This document shows positions 1 to 9,514 of a stretch of DNA of 64,000 bases, in pieces. Made by a program: the position numbers and the translations under genes. The notes below the pieces were generated by a model. That model ran no database searches. It had not been told where the DNA came from and saw only the letters and a program-made list of their open reading frames with translations. The DNA lies in contig JAQFVV010012669.1 in the NCBI GenBank assembly GCA_028023455.1, positions 874,501 through 938,500 on the forward strand. Reading direction: 5' to 3'. Numbering within the stretch: position 1 is the stretch's first letter; every line of letters starts with the position of its first letter. Origin of the DNA: Epiperipatus broadwayi. Its lineage: Eukaryota > Onychophora > Udeonychophora > Euonychophora > Peripatidae.

Positions 1-440
1 CAGATCAATATTCATGCTATTTATATCAGTCCTGGTTGCCATTTTTGCCTCCAAGTTGCTCATGTTCTTATACATTTTTGCTTCCAAGTTGCACATTTTT
101 ACTATCATGTTCCGATCATCTCTTTTTTTATATTGTTCATATTAGCCACCATGTTCTGATTAATACTGTTCATTTTGACCATCATTTCTTGAAACATTTG
201 TTGTGTAATGGCCATAGTTTCAGTATCCTGCACTATTTCAATTCCAGGTGCTAGAGTAATCTTGTCAGTGTGGGCTTCTTGCATCTGGAAAGCTATTTTG
301 ATTTCTCCTTGTCTGGTAAATATTGATTTTCCTGCATCATAGACCATCCAGGAGTTTGGATTGATAAAGACCCTCCTCCCATTACTATTATTAGTATCAA
401 TTTCCCCTTCAACAACAACAGTATTTAATGTCTTTTCCAT
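1..440 (-). pseudogene. Broken gag-like coiled-coil ORF, runs off window
   Basis: I do not recognise this protein. An ATG at 440 (minus strand) opens a 111-residue frame that stops at 105 (tandem TGA TAG). In the next frame the reading continues without a stop to the window edge, so the natural product looks interrupted by a one-base shift near 105-115. The N-terminal half includes NGRRVFINPNSWMVYD and IFTRQGEI. The C-terminal part is Met- and Asn-rich, with heptad-like spacing (QQMFQEMMVKMNSINQNM). Past the shift there are two near-identical units ending NLEAKM, 11 residues apart. A Met/Gln-rich coiled coil of this kind occurs near the N terminus of many LTR-retroelement Gag proteins, and a similar one is at 51378-51929 here, but no CA or zinc-knuckle motif is inside the window. 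It could also be a host coiled-coil fragment. Confidence 0.35.
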
Positions 441-662
441 AGTGTCTATAATTTTGTTTCCAAATATTACTCCGCTTCTAAGTAATATCTGTTTAAGTAA
501 ATTTTGAAGAAAAAAAACTTTTTGTACATATAAATTTCAAAATAGTATACCATAGGGCTCCTAGCCACTTCATGCCATTATTTATTTACTTCTTTTTTTT
601 ATGAACACATTTGTGTGCATTTTATTGTCTATTTTTCTTCTTTTTTAAGCTGGTGTTTTAGC

Positions 663-715
663 TTGCTGGTAATACAGCATCTATTGAGCCACACCATTCT
701 ATGGTGCTGTTTCTA
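663..715 (+). repeat. Left terminal inverted repeat
   Basis: This pairs with 1885-1938 over about 50 bases, with few mismatches in the core (AGCATCTATTGAGCCACACC). The inner end reads TGGTGCTGTTTCT. A version of that word also occurs at 30709-30721 and 36615-36626 on the opposite strand. Confidence 0.65.
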
Positions 716-1009
716 TGCTAAAGCACATAAATATGCTGGTTTACAAGGCCGCTCATAGATCTTATGGCCTGTAAACTGTTTAAACACTAAAATGTTGAAG
801 TGCACCCTTACTCCAACATCTCTATCATGTTGAACATTATTAGTGATGAGTATACAACACTCTCTCTAGACATTACTCTTGACTATTGTACTGCATATGA
901 TATGAAGGTTTCTGTACTTGTAATGATGAAAAGTCTATTGAACAGATTTTTTTTTTTTTTTTGCTTCAATGTATTGTAATTTATGTGAGTTGGTAAAAAT
1001 TGTAAAAAA

Positions 1010-1500
1010 TTGTCAAACACCCCTCCTTTCATTGTCAAAGGTCAGAATTCACATGATTCAGCAAAGTTCACGATCAAGTTGCGCACTTTCCGAGACTCTT
1101 TCGAGATCAAAACAACATTTCAATGGCAGATAACCGTTCGGCATTGTAGTTTTGAGATTGACCTGCTACAGAAGGCAAATGCACTGGCCTTCTTTCAACC
1201 CCCCCCAAAAAAAAATATTTGACACAGCCAAAAAAAACTGTCATTTGTGGTGGTTTAATGAAATTAATGCGTTGTCAAACATCTGGAATGGAATGTCCAT
1301 CACGTCAATGGCGATGAAGGGGTTCCATTCGCTCATGGGATGGGCTTTGAGGGCTTCCCTGGAATCATTTTTTCCCCAAGTGGTACAGCTAATTGATTCA
1401 TGAAGATGGGATCAGCTTTCAGTGAAGCATATTACAGCTGACTTGGAAAGGTGTCAAAATGCCATAAGGAATATGACCACAGGTCTTAGAGAGGTCTGTC
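1010..1500 (+). pseudogene. Coding-like cargo with AATAAA and poly-A (unrecognised)
   Basis: This segment is clearly less AT-rich than its surroundings and contains several CpGs. An open frame from about 1152 runs to a TGA at about 1401. The same frame then stays open (SVKHITADLERCQNAIRNMT and so on) to a TAA at about 1520, so one stop separates two parts of a possibly single protein end. Immediately after are CAATAAAC and a run of A's. Frame, base composition and the A-rich 3' end suggest a processed-transcript fragment caught inside a repeat. I do not recognise the protein, and homopolymer runs (C7 and A9 near 1200-1216) may hide frameshifts. Confidence 0.3.
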
Positions 1501-1519
1501 GAGAAAGCCTTGTTTCTCA

Positions 1520-1860
1520 ATAAACAAAACAAACAAAAAAAAAGTTTCTTCAAAAACAATCAAAAAAGACTTGGTTATATAAAAAAAAGTTGTTTCTTTA
1601 AAAAAAGAGAGAGAGAGAGAGAGACCAGACAAAAAGAACTAATGTTTTTTTAAAAAAAAAAAAAAGACGGAATATTTTTAAAAGCCAAAAAAAAAATGAA
1701 AAAAACCATTTTTTGATTTTAAAGAAAAATATACATCAAACCAGTTACAAAAAAAAAAAAAAACAATAACAAACAACAAACAAAAAAAAAAGTAAAAAAA
1801 TTCAAACAAATTCAAAAATTAAAAACATAAATCAACCAAATTTGAAAAACAGCCTGGTAA
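1520..1860. repeat. A-rich low-complexity tract with (GA)n
   Basis: Runs of A interrupted by short CAAA and GTTTCTT words, with a GA dinucleotide run at about 1606-1624. It lies between the coding-like segment and the right inverted repeat. Read as a degenerated poly-A tail plus expanded simple sequence. Confidence 0.6.
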
Positions 1861-1884
1861 CGTTATATCTATTCATTTTTCACT

Positions 1885-1938
1885 AGCAATAGCGCCATCG
1901 GATGGTGTGGCTCAATAGATGCTATATTACCAACTTGC
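1885..1938 (-). repeat. Right terminal inverted repeat
   Basis: Reverse complement of 663-715. On the minus strand it reads ATCTATTGAGCCACACCATC and then a GATGGCGCTATT block. Confidence 0.65.
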
Positions 1939-1945
1939 CTAATTC

Positions 1946-3938
1946 CTCTATTTTTAATTTCACTTATTGATTATTTATTTATAAGTTGATCTCTATTTGT
2001 TCTCTCCACATGTTGCATTCACTATTTTTTATGTTATTTATTTTTAATGTGAATCTTAAATCCCTCCCCCCCTAATAATAATTGACATATCTGTTCACTA
2101 TCATCCCTATCAAATACATTTTGGTCTTACATAAGAGAGTATGTCCAATATGGATTTGAGATTTAAAGTTTAAGGGTATAAAATAAAAAATATAAAAAAA
2201 ATTTTTTTTTTTTTTAAATTCCAGTCCAATGGCTTCCCTTGCATCTAAACTATGTTCATGCCTAAAATGTTGGGTGCCAGATATAATGGAACTGCAGGGA
2301 TAAGATGACATAAATAAGATTAAATAGTTTGATAATTTGAATACAATGTGTCAAACAACTTACAACAAGTTATAATAATATAATTACTGCTATTAAATTA
2401 GTTTACACAAAACTAATATTTTGCCCAATTTCTTATAGAAAAGTGAGAAATTGATTCACTATCAACATAACATAAATGCATTAGGAAAATTTCATGTAAA
2501 AATCCTTCCTAAAGTTTAAGAAATATGGTAGTGAGATTATAAGACCAATCAACATGTCCTTCGGTTTTCTGAACACAATACTATAAAGTCAGCTATTATG
2601 AAATTACATTTTCATTTGATGGAACATGTGAAATGAATTAAAGATAACCAGGTTTCTCAACAAGTATGTTGTGATTAACTTAAGCATGTTTTTTATGGAT
2701 AGTCAGATCCTATTTTTTTGGATAATGATTGCCTCAAAAACATCTAAAGAAGTGCATGCTTGAATGCTTTCATTGGCAAGCTATGACTTCCATAATGTGC
2801 TTGTTGTTTTATCAGTTTAAAAAAACAGCATTATTCCACACACTATTTCCTGAACATTTTAAAAAGGAGAAGCTAACCCTAGTACAAAATAATAATAAGA
2901 TCATCATAAAAAGTATAGAAAGTAATAAGATAAACGTAAAGTCATATCTTAAAATACAGTATAATAATAAATATATGCACAATTCTCAAATATAATGAAT
3001 TTTTTGTAAATCATATTATTTCATTATGCTTTGTATATTATTCTTGTGATTTTGTTGCATTATTATATAAAATTAAAGTTTAACTTAGTGATGAATTCAA
3101 GAGTCTGAACTTCCTAAATTATTTATGAGAGGGGGGGGTTCTAGCATTGTTGTGCTCATTCTTTTATTCTAGTATTAGACCTTCAAATGTTGAGCTCATT
3201 CTTTTACTTTAGTATTTGACCTTCAAATACTTTTTAGAAAACTGATTGCACAAGAAGTCAATTATCAAGTAATAAATAAAAACAATTAATAAATAATAGC
3301 AAATATTTTAGAATTTTCATTTATTACTAAACAATTTTGCTAAAAAATGATTAAACATTTCTGTTTAATTTTGAAAATTGCTCTCCAGTATCTTCATGAT
3401 AAAAATGCTGAACTGACAATTGTTTATATATTTAATTATACTTGCAAAAACAAGAAAATCAAAAATACTTTTTGTAAAAATAAAAACCCCACATAACAGA
3501 AAGCATGAAATTATTTTTAATGAGAAAGTATCTACATAAAATCCATTATATTAGGATATTTTGGATTGATATATTTAAATAAGATATTTATTTTATATAG
3601 CGCAATGTTTTTTAAATTGTAATAATCATCAGCATTAAGCTAATGCACATGAGCTTCGTGGATTTTAATATTGTAATGTAGTTTTTCTAATATTTAGGTC
3701 TACACTATTTTTTTTTTATGATGGAATAAATCATTTCACTTTTGTATAATAAATTAAATGATAAAAAAGCAGTAACTATTTCATTCATAGCATTCTGATT
3801 TTCATTTTTTAAAATAAAGCACTAATATTATTATGTCTCTTGCTGTTGAATAATTATTTATTTCTAAACAAAAAGGGATTTAAATTTATTCCAATTCTTA
3901 TTTGGATAAATTATGAAACAAATCAGAAAATTGTTTGT
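1946..3938. other. AT-rich tract, no gene seen
   Basis: Low-complexity AT-rich DNA with poly-T and poly-A runs (for example 2190-2217) and a G8 run at about 3131. Apart from the 40-bp tandem pair at 3151-3230, I see no protein, RNA or repeat I can name. Short ORFs here have AT-biased composition without recognisable motifs. Confidence 0.6.
3151..3230. repeat. 40-bp tandem duplication (2 units)
   Basis: Units 3151-3190 and 3191-3230 share the frame TG-GCTCATTCTTTTA...AGTATT-GACCTTCAAAT with a handful of substitutions. Confidence 0.8.
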
Positions 3939-3943
3939 AAATC
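3939..3943. repeat. Target-site duplication, left copy (AAATC)
   Basis: AAATC directly precedes the left LTR and recurs at 10330-10334 directly after the right LTR. This matches the usual 5-bp duplication made by Ty3-type integrases. Confidence 0.8.
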
Positions 3944-4752
3944 TGTTATGTATGTGTATAATTAAAATACACATACACACAAAATAATAATAGTAAATGG
4001 TATAAATAGGGATTTAATATTTAAACATATGTATGCGTATAATTTATTGCATATACATACGTAAGTTATATATATACGTGAAGATAAAAGTACTTCATTA
4101 ATTTAAAATAATATTATACTTTAATAGTTGTGTTATGTTCTCAAACAACATGTAAACAAATCCTTTTAGATAGCAAGGTTAATTAACGAAGAAACTTTGC
4201 AGATAAACAAATTAATTCAAAAGCAATCGAACTGCAAAGGGTAATCAATCAAAGTAAAACTTAAGCCAAAAGATAAACTGGGAGGGATTGATCCGACCAG
4301 GATGGACAAGATCTGACTAATCAAATCCAGAAAATCAGGACTGGAAAAATGAGTGAAAGTGTAAAGCATTCTGGACACTTAAAACTGGAAGCTCTATTGA
4401 TGCAGATGAACTGGGAAAGGTGCTGAATGTTGCTTATTTAGCACAGTAGCTCCAGAGCAGACAGCTGGCCTCCGAATATCCACAAGTCAGCATAGGGACT
4501 ATAAAGTAGGTCGCATAGATCTTCATTATTATTTTTGTATACCTTCAGGTTTGTTAATATAAATAGATTATGATTGTTTTAATGTATTACTGTAAATATG
4601 TATATATTAGTGTATTATAATTAAATCTGTTTTCTTATTCCACCGGCGTTAGTCTTTGTGATAAAATTATTGTATGCATATATAGTCAGTGCAAGGGTTA
4701 GCTTACTGCATAGATTGTTCGCCAGTGATTATTATAACTGGCAGATCTAACA
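3944..4752 (+). repeat. 5' LTR
   Basis: It starts TGTTATGTATGTGTATAATT and ends GATCTAACA. A near-identical copy is at 9515-10329. It should carry promoter and polyadenylation signals, but none was assigned with confidence. The short inverted ends TGTTA/TAACA are intact here. Confidence 0.93.
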
Positions 4753-4754
4753 TT

Positions 4755-4772
4755 TGGCACGGTCAAGAGTTC
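4755..4772 (+). promoter_or_regulatory. Primer binding site
   Basis: TGGCACGGTCAAGAGTTC begins two bases after the 5' LTR. The initial TGG pairs with a tRNA CCA end, as usual for minus-strand priming. I could not name the tRNA. Confidence 0.65.
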
Positions 4773-4784
4773 AAACCTAGTAAC

Positions 4785-5223
4785 GCTAGACTAGTGTGTA
4801 TTAAAATTGCTGTTATTTGCCATTTACACAAAGCAGAAATTTTTTTAAGTACAATATTTGGGTATAATGGATAAATTGCATATGCCCATTGGCAAATTCG
4901 ACATAAACAAGATAAGCAGTTGGCCGTTGTATGTTTAACACATAGAAAAGTATCTTTTTATTAATAGAGTCAAAGATGATAAGTATAAAATAGCCACTGT
5001 ATTATGTTTAAGCTAGATTAGTGTGTATTAAAATTGCTGTTATTTGCCATGTACACAAAGCAGAAATTTTTTAAGTACAATATTTGGGTATAATGGATAA
5101 ATTGCATATGGCTATTGGCGAATTCAACATAAACGAGATGAGCAGTTGGCCATTGTATGTTGAACACATAGAAAAGTATCTTTTTATTAATAGAGTTGAA
5201 GACGATAAGTATAAAATAGCCAC
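4785..5223 (+). repeat. Tandem duplication of the gag start (about 227-bp period)
   Basis: 4785-4998 is repeated at 5012-5223, starting GCTAGA-TAGTGTGTATT in each. Both copies include the gag ATG (MDKLHM...). In the first copy the codon for E in YVEHIEKYL is TAA, so translation from the first ATG stops early. The second copy is open. Either the upstream copy decayed after duplication, or it always acted as a short upstream reading frame. Confidence 0.85.
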
Positions 5224-5842
5224 CAACAGTGACTTCAAAGAGCAATTGGGTAATTATTTTAACTCCGCTCCTTCACATCATGTTGCTAGACTACAGTTCC
5301 ACCATCGTCTGCAAGTTAGAAATGAAATGATTAAGGATTTTGATTGTGCACTGCGAGTATTAGCTAAAGACTGCGCTTATGGTTCTTATTTAGACGAAGC
5401 TCTCCTTGAACAGTTCCTGACAGGCATAAATAGTGACATCTTACGGCAACAGCTACTGTCAGTAACAAATCTTGATTACACGGAGGTAATCAAATGTATC
5501 AAAGCCTATGAGCTCATCTTGGAACAGTCCAAAAAATACGCAGAATTCAATAACGGGGGAAATAAGCAGACCGAAGTTTACAAAATTTTCAAAACAGTGG
5601 AACATAAATCCACAGAAAATAATGAAAGTAATGGCAGTAATAGTAAAAACCCTGTTATCTGTTTTTGTTGTGGAAAAAAGGGCATAAAGCCACTGATTAC
5701 TATTTTAGATGCGAACAATGCAAATTATGAAATAAGAAAGGGCATAGGCAAAACTTGTGTTGGAGAGAACAAAATGAAACACTACACAGAAGAAACAGTC
5801 CTAACCGTAAATTACAGGAAAAAGAAAAACAGTTTACAATGA
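5093..5842 (+). pseudogene. Gag (capsid/nucleocapsid), frameshifted
   Basis: The ATG at 5093 (MDKLHMAIGEF) opens a capsid-like region with the conserved hydrophobic pattern of Ty3 Gag (WPLYVEHIEKYLF near residue 20, DEALLEQFLTGI near residue 107). It reaches a first zinc knuckle at 5660 (CFCCGKKG). A one-base loss in the A-run at 5674-5679 then breaks the frame. In the restored frame a His and a second knuckle (CKL-x-NKKGHRQNLC) follow, with the Cys codon of the second knuckle replaced by TGA at about 5734. Gag packages element RNA into particles, and the knuckles bind that RNA. The open frame after the shift, to 5842, is out of phase and not meaningful. Confidence 0.85.
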
Positions 5843-6693
5843 TTAACAATACAGCAACTAGTCTTAATGAGAAAATAATTATAAAAGTTAAAATATACTA
5901 TCACCCTATAGACATGGAAGTGGACAGTGGGAGCGGCATAACCCTAATTTCACTACGCGATTGGCAGACCATTACAGAAAATTGTAAGCAAAAACCCAAA
6001 ATAATAAAAACTGACATGAAGGCATTAGATGTAAATGGCAATGCTATTAAAATAAAGGGCATGGTTAAAGCTCCAGTAAATAGAGTAGAGGGTAAAATTG
6101 TCAATTTATCGTTATATATAGTACACGCCCCGATAAATCCATTAATCAGCCATGAGTGGTTTAATAAATTAGGGATTAGATTGACATTCGTACAAAATGT
6201 CAAGTTGGAAAAAGAAATGGAAAATAAATTTCCAAATTTATTTAATGGGGAGCCGGGAATTATTAAATCTGAGCCGGTATCATTAGAAATGAACACATCA
6301 TTTCTACCCATAATTTGCAAACCTAGAAAGGTACCATTCACTCAGAAAGTAAAAGTTGAAAAAGAAATCGATGACATCATCAAGAAAAAGGTGTTGGAAC
6401 CCATGGAAAAGTCAGATTGGGCCACCCCAGTAGTAATCATAACTAAACCTAATGGTCAGATACACTTGTGTGGGGATTACAGGGTAACTGTAAATAAAGC
6501 ATTAAACAAGAGTGCATACCCTGTACCAAATGCTAGAGAAGTTATCGCTTCATTGCAAAAATCTAATTTCTTTGCGAAGTTAGACCTTAATGCTGCATTC
6601 CATCAAATACCAGTTACAGAGGAAGCATCCAGATATCGAATATTACTACACATCTTGGGCTATACAAATGTAAAAGACTACCATTCAGAATAA
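5755..6693 (+). pseudogene. Pol N-terminal part: protease and first RT copy
   Basis: The frame is continuous from the nucleocapsid tail into an aspartic protease with the active-site motif VDSGSGITLI (Asp codon 5923-5925), which fits the DSG class of retropepsins. A linker with HEWFNKLGI follows, then the reverse transcriptase fingers/palm from about 6390 (WATPVVIITKPNGQ, CGDYR, FAKLDLNAAFHQIPV with the first catalytic Asp). The frame is lost at about 6634, where this copy differs from its downstream duplicate (two bases fewer). The rest of the palm, including YFDD at 6762-6773, is in another frame. It would process Gag-Pol and copy RNA to DNA in particles, but this copy cannot make a complete enzyme. 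Confidence 0.88.
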
Positions 6694-7506
6694 CATCGGC
6701 CCCTAGCATATTTCATCCGAAAATTGAAACTTTCCTCAATGGATTAGATGGTGTTATACCATATTTTGATGACATCCTCATAACAGCAACCACAGACAAA
6801 GAACTAGAAAATGAGTAGATAAGATATGTGAATGACTAAATGAGTTTGGCACAAAGCTGAATACTGAAAAATGTATTTGGAAAACTAAGGAAATTAAATT
6901 CCTGGGCCACATTATATCAAGAAGCAGCACATAAGAAATCGATGACCTCATCAAGAAAAAGGTGTTGGAACCCATGGAAAAGTCAGATTGGGCCACCCCA
7001 GTAGTAATCATAACTAAACCTAACGGTCAGATACACTTGTGTGGGGATTACAGGGTAACTGTAAATAAAGCATTAAACAAGAGTGCATACCCTGTACCAA
7101 ATGCTAGAGAAGTTATCGCTTCATTGCAAAAATCTAATTTCTTTGCGAAGTTAGACCTTAATGCTGCATTCCATCAAATACCAGTTACAGAGGAAGCATC
7201 CAGAATATTGAATATTACTACGCATCTTGGGCTATACAAATATAAAAGACTACCATTCAGAATAACATCGGCCCCTAGCATATTTCATTCGAAAATCGAA
7301 ACTCTCCTCAATGGATTAGATGGTGTTATACCATATTTTGATGACATCCTCATAACAGCAACCACAGACAAAGAACTTAGAAAATGAGTAGATAAGATAT
7401 GTGAACGACTAAATGAGTTTGGCGCAAAGCTGAATACTGAAAAATGTATTTGGAAAACTAAGGAAATTAAATTCCTGGGCCACATTATATCAAGAAGCAG
7501 CACATA
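6364..7506 (+). repeat. 571-bp tandem duplication of the RT palm
   Basis: 6364-6933 is repeated at 6935-7506. Both units run from GAAATCGATGAC through the conserved RT motifs (CGDYR, LDLNAAFHQ, YFDD) to AAGCAGCACATA. The junction reads CACATAAGAAATC. The copies differ by a few substitutions and a 2-bp indel, so the duplication is young relative to the stop codons elsewhere. Confidence 0.92.
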
Positions 7507-7656
7507 CCCTTCCCCCAAAAAGGCTAAATCAGTAGCAGAAGCACCAAGACCCACAAACATAAAGCAACTACAAGTTTTCCTAGGCTTGGTGAATTTTTTT
7601 GGAAACTTTTTTAAAAGGAAAAGCCATGTGGTCACTCCTTTATATAATTTACTGAG
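6935..7656 (+). pseudogene. Pol: second RT copy and connection
   Basis: This is the second palm copy, open from about 6962 to 7387. It keeps both catalytic blocks in one frame: LDLNAAFHQ near residue 68 and YFDDIL at 7333-7344. A TGA at 7385-7387 ends the frame after KELRK. The downstream RT thumb/connection is still legible in the same frame (LGHIISRSST-YPSPKKAKSV, LQVFLGLVNFFGNFFKR) up to a TGA at about 7670. The better-preserved palm is this one, so the upstream copy is probably the supernumerary unit in terms of the original polyprotein order. Confidence 0.85.
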
Positions 7657-7669
7657 AAAAAACCAGAAA

Positions 7670-8110
7670 TGAAAATGAGACGAGCAAGAAGAAATGGCAT
7701 TTATTCACACTAAAGTGCTGCTTACTTCAGAGAAATTATTAGTATGTTATAACAGTGATCTGGAAATTATGTTGATCACCGACACATCTGAATTTGGGGT
7801 CGGGGCAGTACTAAGTCACCCAACCCAGTTGGAAGAGTGACCTATAGCATATGCTTCATGCACATTGTCCAAGGCAGAAAAAACTATAGCCAATTGGACA
7901 AGGAAGTGCTCACAATTTTGTTCGGAGTGAAAAATTCCACCAATATCTATATGGGAGGAAATTTACTATTATAACCGATCACAAATCACTGCTGGGAATA
8001 TTCGGAAATAAACATATACCTGATCATTTAAGCCCCCAAATGTTACATTGGCTTAATGTTCTTGCGGGTTATGATTACAGTCTGCAATACAAAAAAGGAA
8101 AACAAATTGG
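7670..8110 (+). pseudogene. Pol: RNase H domain remnant
   Basis: Fragments of the Ty3 RNase H are legible across stops and shifts: ITDTSEFGVGAVLSH (about 7773-7817, with the first acidic residue), a KNYSQLDKEVL-type segment with the catalytic Glu near 7885-7910, and ITDHKSLLGIFG near 7971-8006. The usual RH tail LxxYDYSLQYKKGK follows. It would degrade the RNA strand of the RNA/DNA hybrid. Inactivated. Confidence 0.8.
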
Positions 8111-8399
8111 CCCACAGACGCGTTATCATGCATGCCCAATCTTGATGAATCAGCAGTATTAGAAAGAGAAATAAATTATATAGATGTGCTTCAAAAGCAA
8201 AACCTAAATAGTAAAACTGTAGCTCGATAGACAGAAGAAGATGATGGCTATCAGTGGATAATAAATAAGAAAAGAGGAGGATGGCTGAACAAATGTCTAA
8301 GTTTTCTCCACAAACAATTATAGAACGCCTGCGAACAGCTATCCATATGTAAAGGATGCATTTTGAGGAGCAACCAAGTGCCGATACCTGTGGTGGGGA

Positions 8400-9420
8400 G
8401 ACAACAAATATTAAACTTGCTTCATGAGGGACATCTGGGCATTGTGAGAGCAAAAGCCCTAGCTCATAGCATCATATGATGGCTAAACATCAATGTAGCT
8501 ATAGAAAGATATATAAAAAAATGTGAGAATTGCCAACAGTGTGCTAAAGCACCCCCATCAACTTTTGAAACATGGCCAAAAGCAGACAACCCATGGCCAT
8601 GAATTCATATAGACCACTGCGGTCCATTCGAAGGCCATTTATTTCTAGTTGTAGTCGACTCGTATTCAGGGTGGGCTGAGTATAAAATAGTGAAAAATAC
8701 CAACACAGAGGCAACAGTTAGCACTCTGTATGAGATTTTTGCTCATCACAGATTCCCAGAAACTTTAGTCTCAGATAATGGAACAAGTTTCACATCAGAA
8801 AAGTTTGCAGAGGCAATGCAAAATTGGGAAATAAAACATGTACTCACCCCTCCATACTCCCCACCCCCAATCAAATGGACTGGCTGAAAGAGCAGTGCAA
8901 AGCCTCAAGTCAGCTATAAAAAAAATGGACGAAATGAAAATTGACGAAGCTGTATTGACTGCTCTTCTCCACCAGCATTCTACCCCAGTGGCCAAATCTG
9001 GAAAATCACTGGCAGAAATATATTTAGGCAGAAAACTGCGAACAAAACTAGCAAAAATAGTGCCAACAAAACAACGAGACAAACAACAGAGTTGTTCATA
9101 TAAATTCCAGCCGCAAGAGAGAGTGTGGGTAAAGAACACACTAAAAAATCGATGGTTTCCAGGGGAAGTTATTCACCATCTGTCAAAACAAGTCATGACA
9201 GTTCGCATGGGTGATGGTAAGATATTAAAAAAACATGTGAACCAGCTACGGAGAAATGAAAGTGATGACTGGATTCCAAATCTCGGCACAACAGAAACCG
9301 ACGAGACTCTAAAAAATGATAATAAACCGGAAATTTGCGCCAGTCAAGAAACTGATTTTCAATTAAACATTTTGCCTACAGAGAAGTCACCACTACAAAT
9401 GGAAAATAATTCACGGCAAT
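8400..9420 (+). pseudogene. Pol: integrase, frameshifted
   Basis: An HHCC zinc-binding region is visible at about 8420-8540 (HEGHLG ... CENCQQC). The catalytic core has all three acidic residues: Asp in HIDHCGP (8612-8614), Asp in LVSDNGTSF (8774-8776), and Glu in LAERAVQ (8886-8888). A shift in the C-run at 8860-8875 separates the second and third. The frame 8838-9422 then covers the rest of the core and a C-terminal module with ERVWVKN, WFPGEVI and HVNQLRR, the conserved tail of K02A2.6-like Ty3 integrases. No chromodomain was seen. A stop interrupts the segment before HIDHCGP. It would join element DNA to the chromosome. Confidence 0.88.
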
Positions 9421-9500
9421 GACTAAAAAAGGAAAATAAACCCTCCCAAATATTTAAATGATTATATTTTAAGTTCGAAGACTAACAAATAATCTTCGAA

Positions 9501-9514
9501 TTTGGGGGAAGTAT
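9501..9514 (+). promoter_or_regulatory. Polypurine tract before 3' LTR
   Basis: TTTGGGGGAAGTAT lies directly before the 3' LTR, in the standard position of the plus-strand primer. Confidence 0.75.

Larger units (their letters stand above)
655..1945. mobile_element. Inverted-repeat-bounded element with internal coding-like cargo
   Basis: Two matching inverted segments, 663-715 and 1885-1938, bound about 1.3 kb. The shared core is TATTGAGCCACACCAT followed by a TGGYGCTRTT block. The interior is a GC-richer tract (about 1010-1500) and then a very A-rich tract (1520-1860). The octamer CTATTTTT occurs just outside both ends (629-636 and 1948-1955) and could be an 8-bp target duplication of the hAT type, but such a T-rich word is weak evidence in this base composition. 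No transposase was recognised, so this would be non-autonomous. Alternatively, two separate inverted repeat copies may flank an unrelated insertion. Confidence 0.5.

Noticed and set aside
5901-6341. 146-codon minus-strand frame within the Ty3 element
   Set aside because: Shadow of the protease/RT frame on the plus strand, which carries the recognisable motifs.
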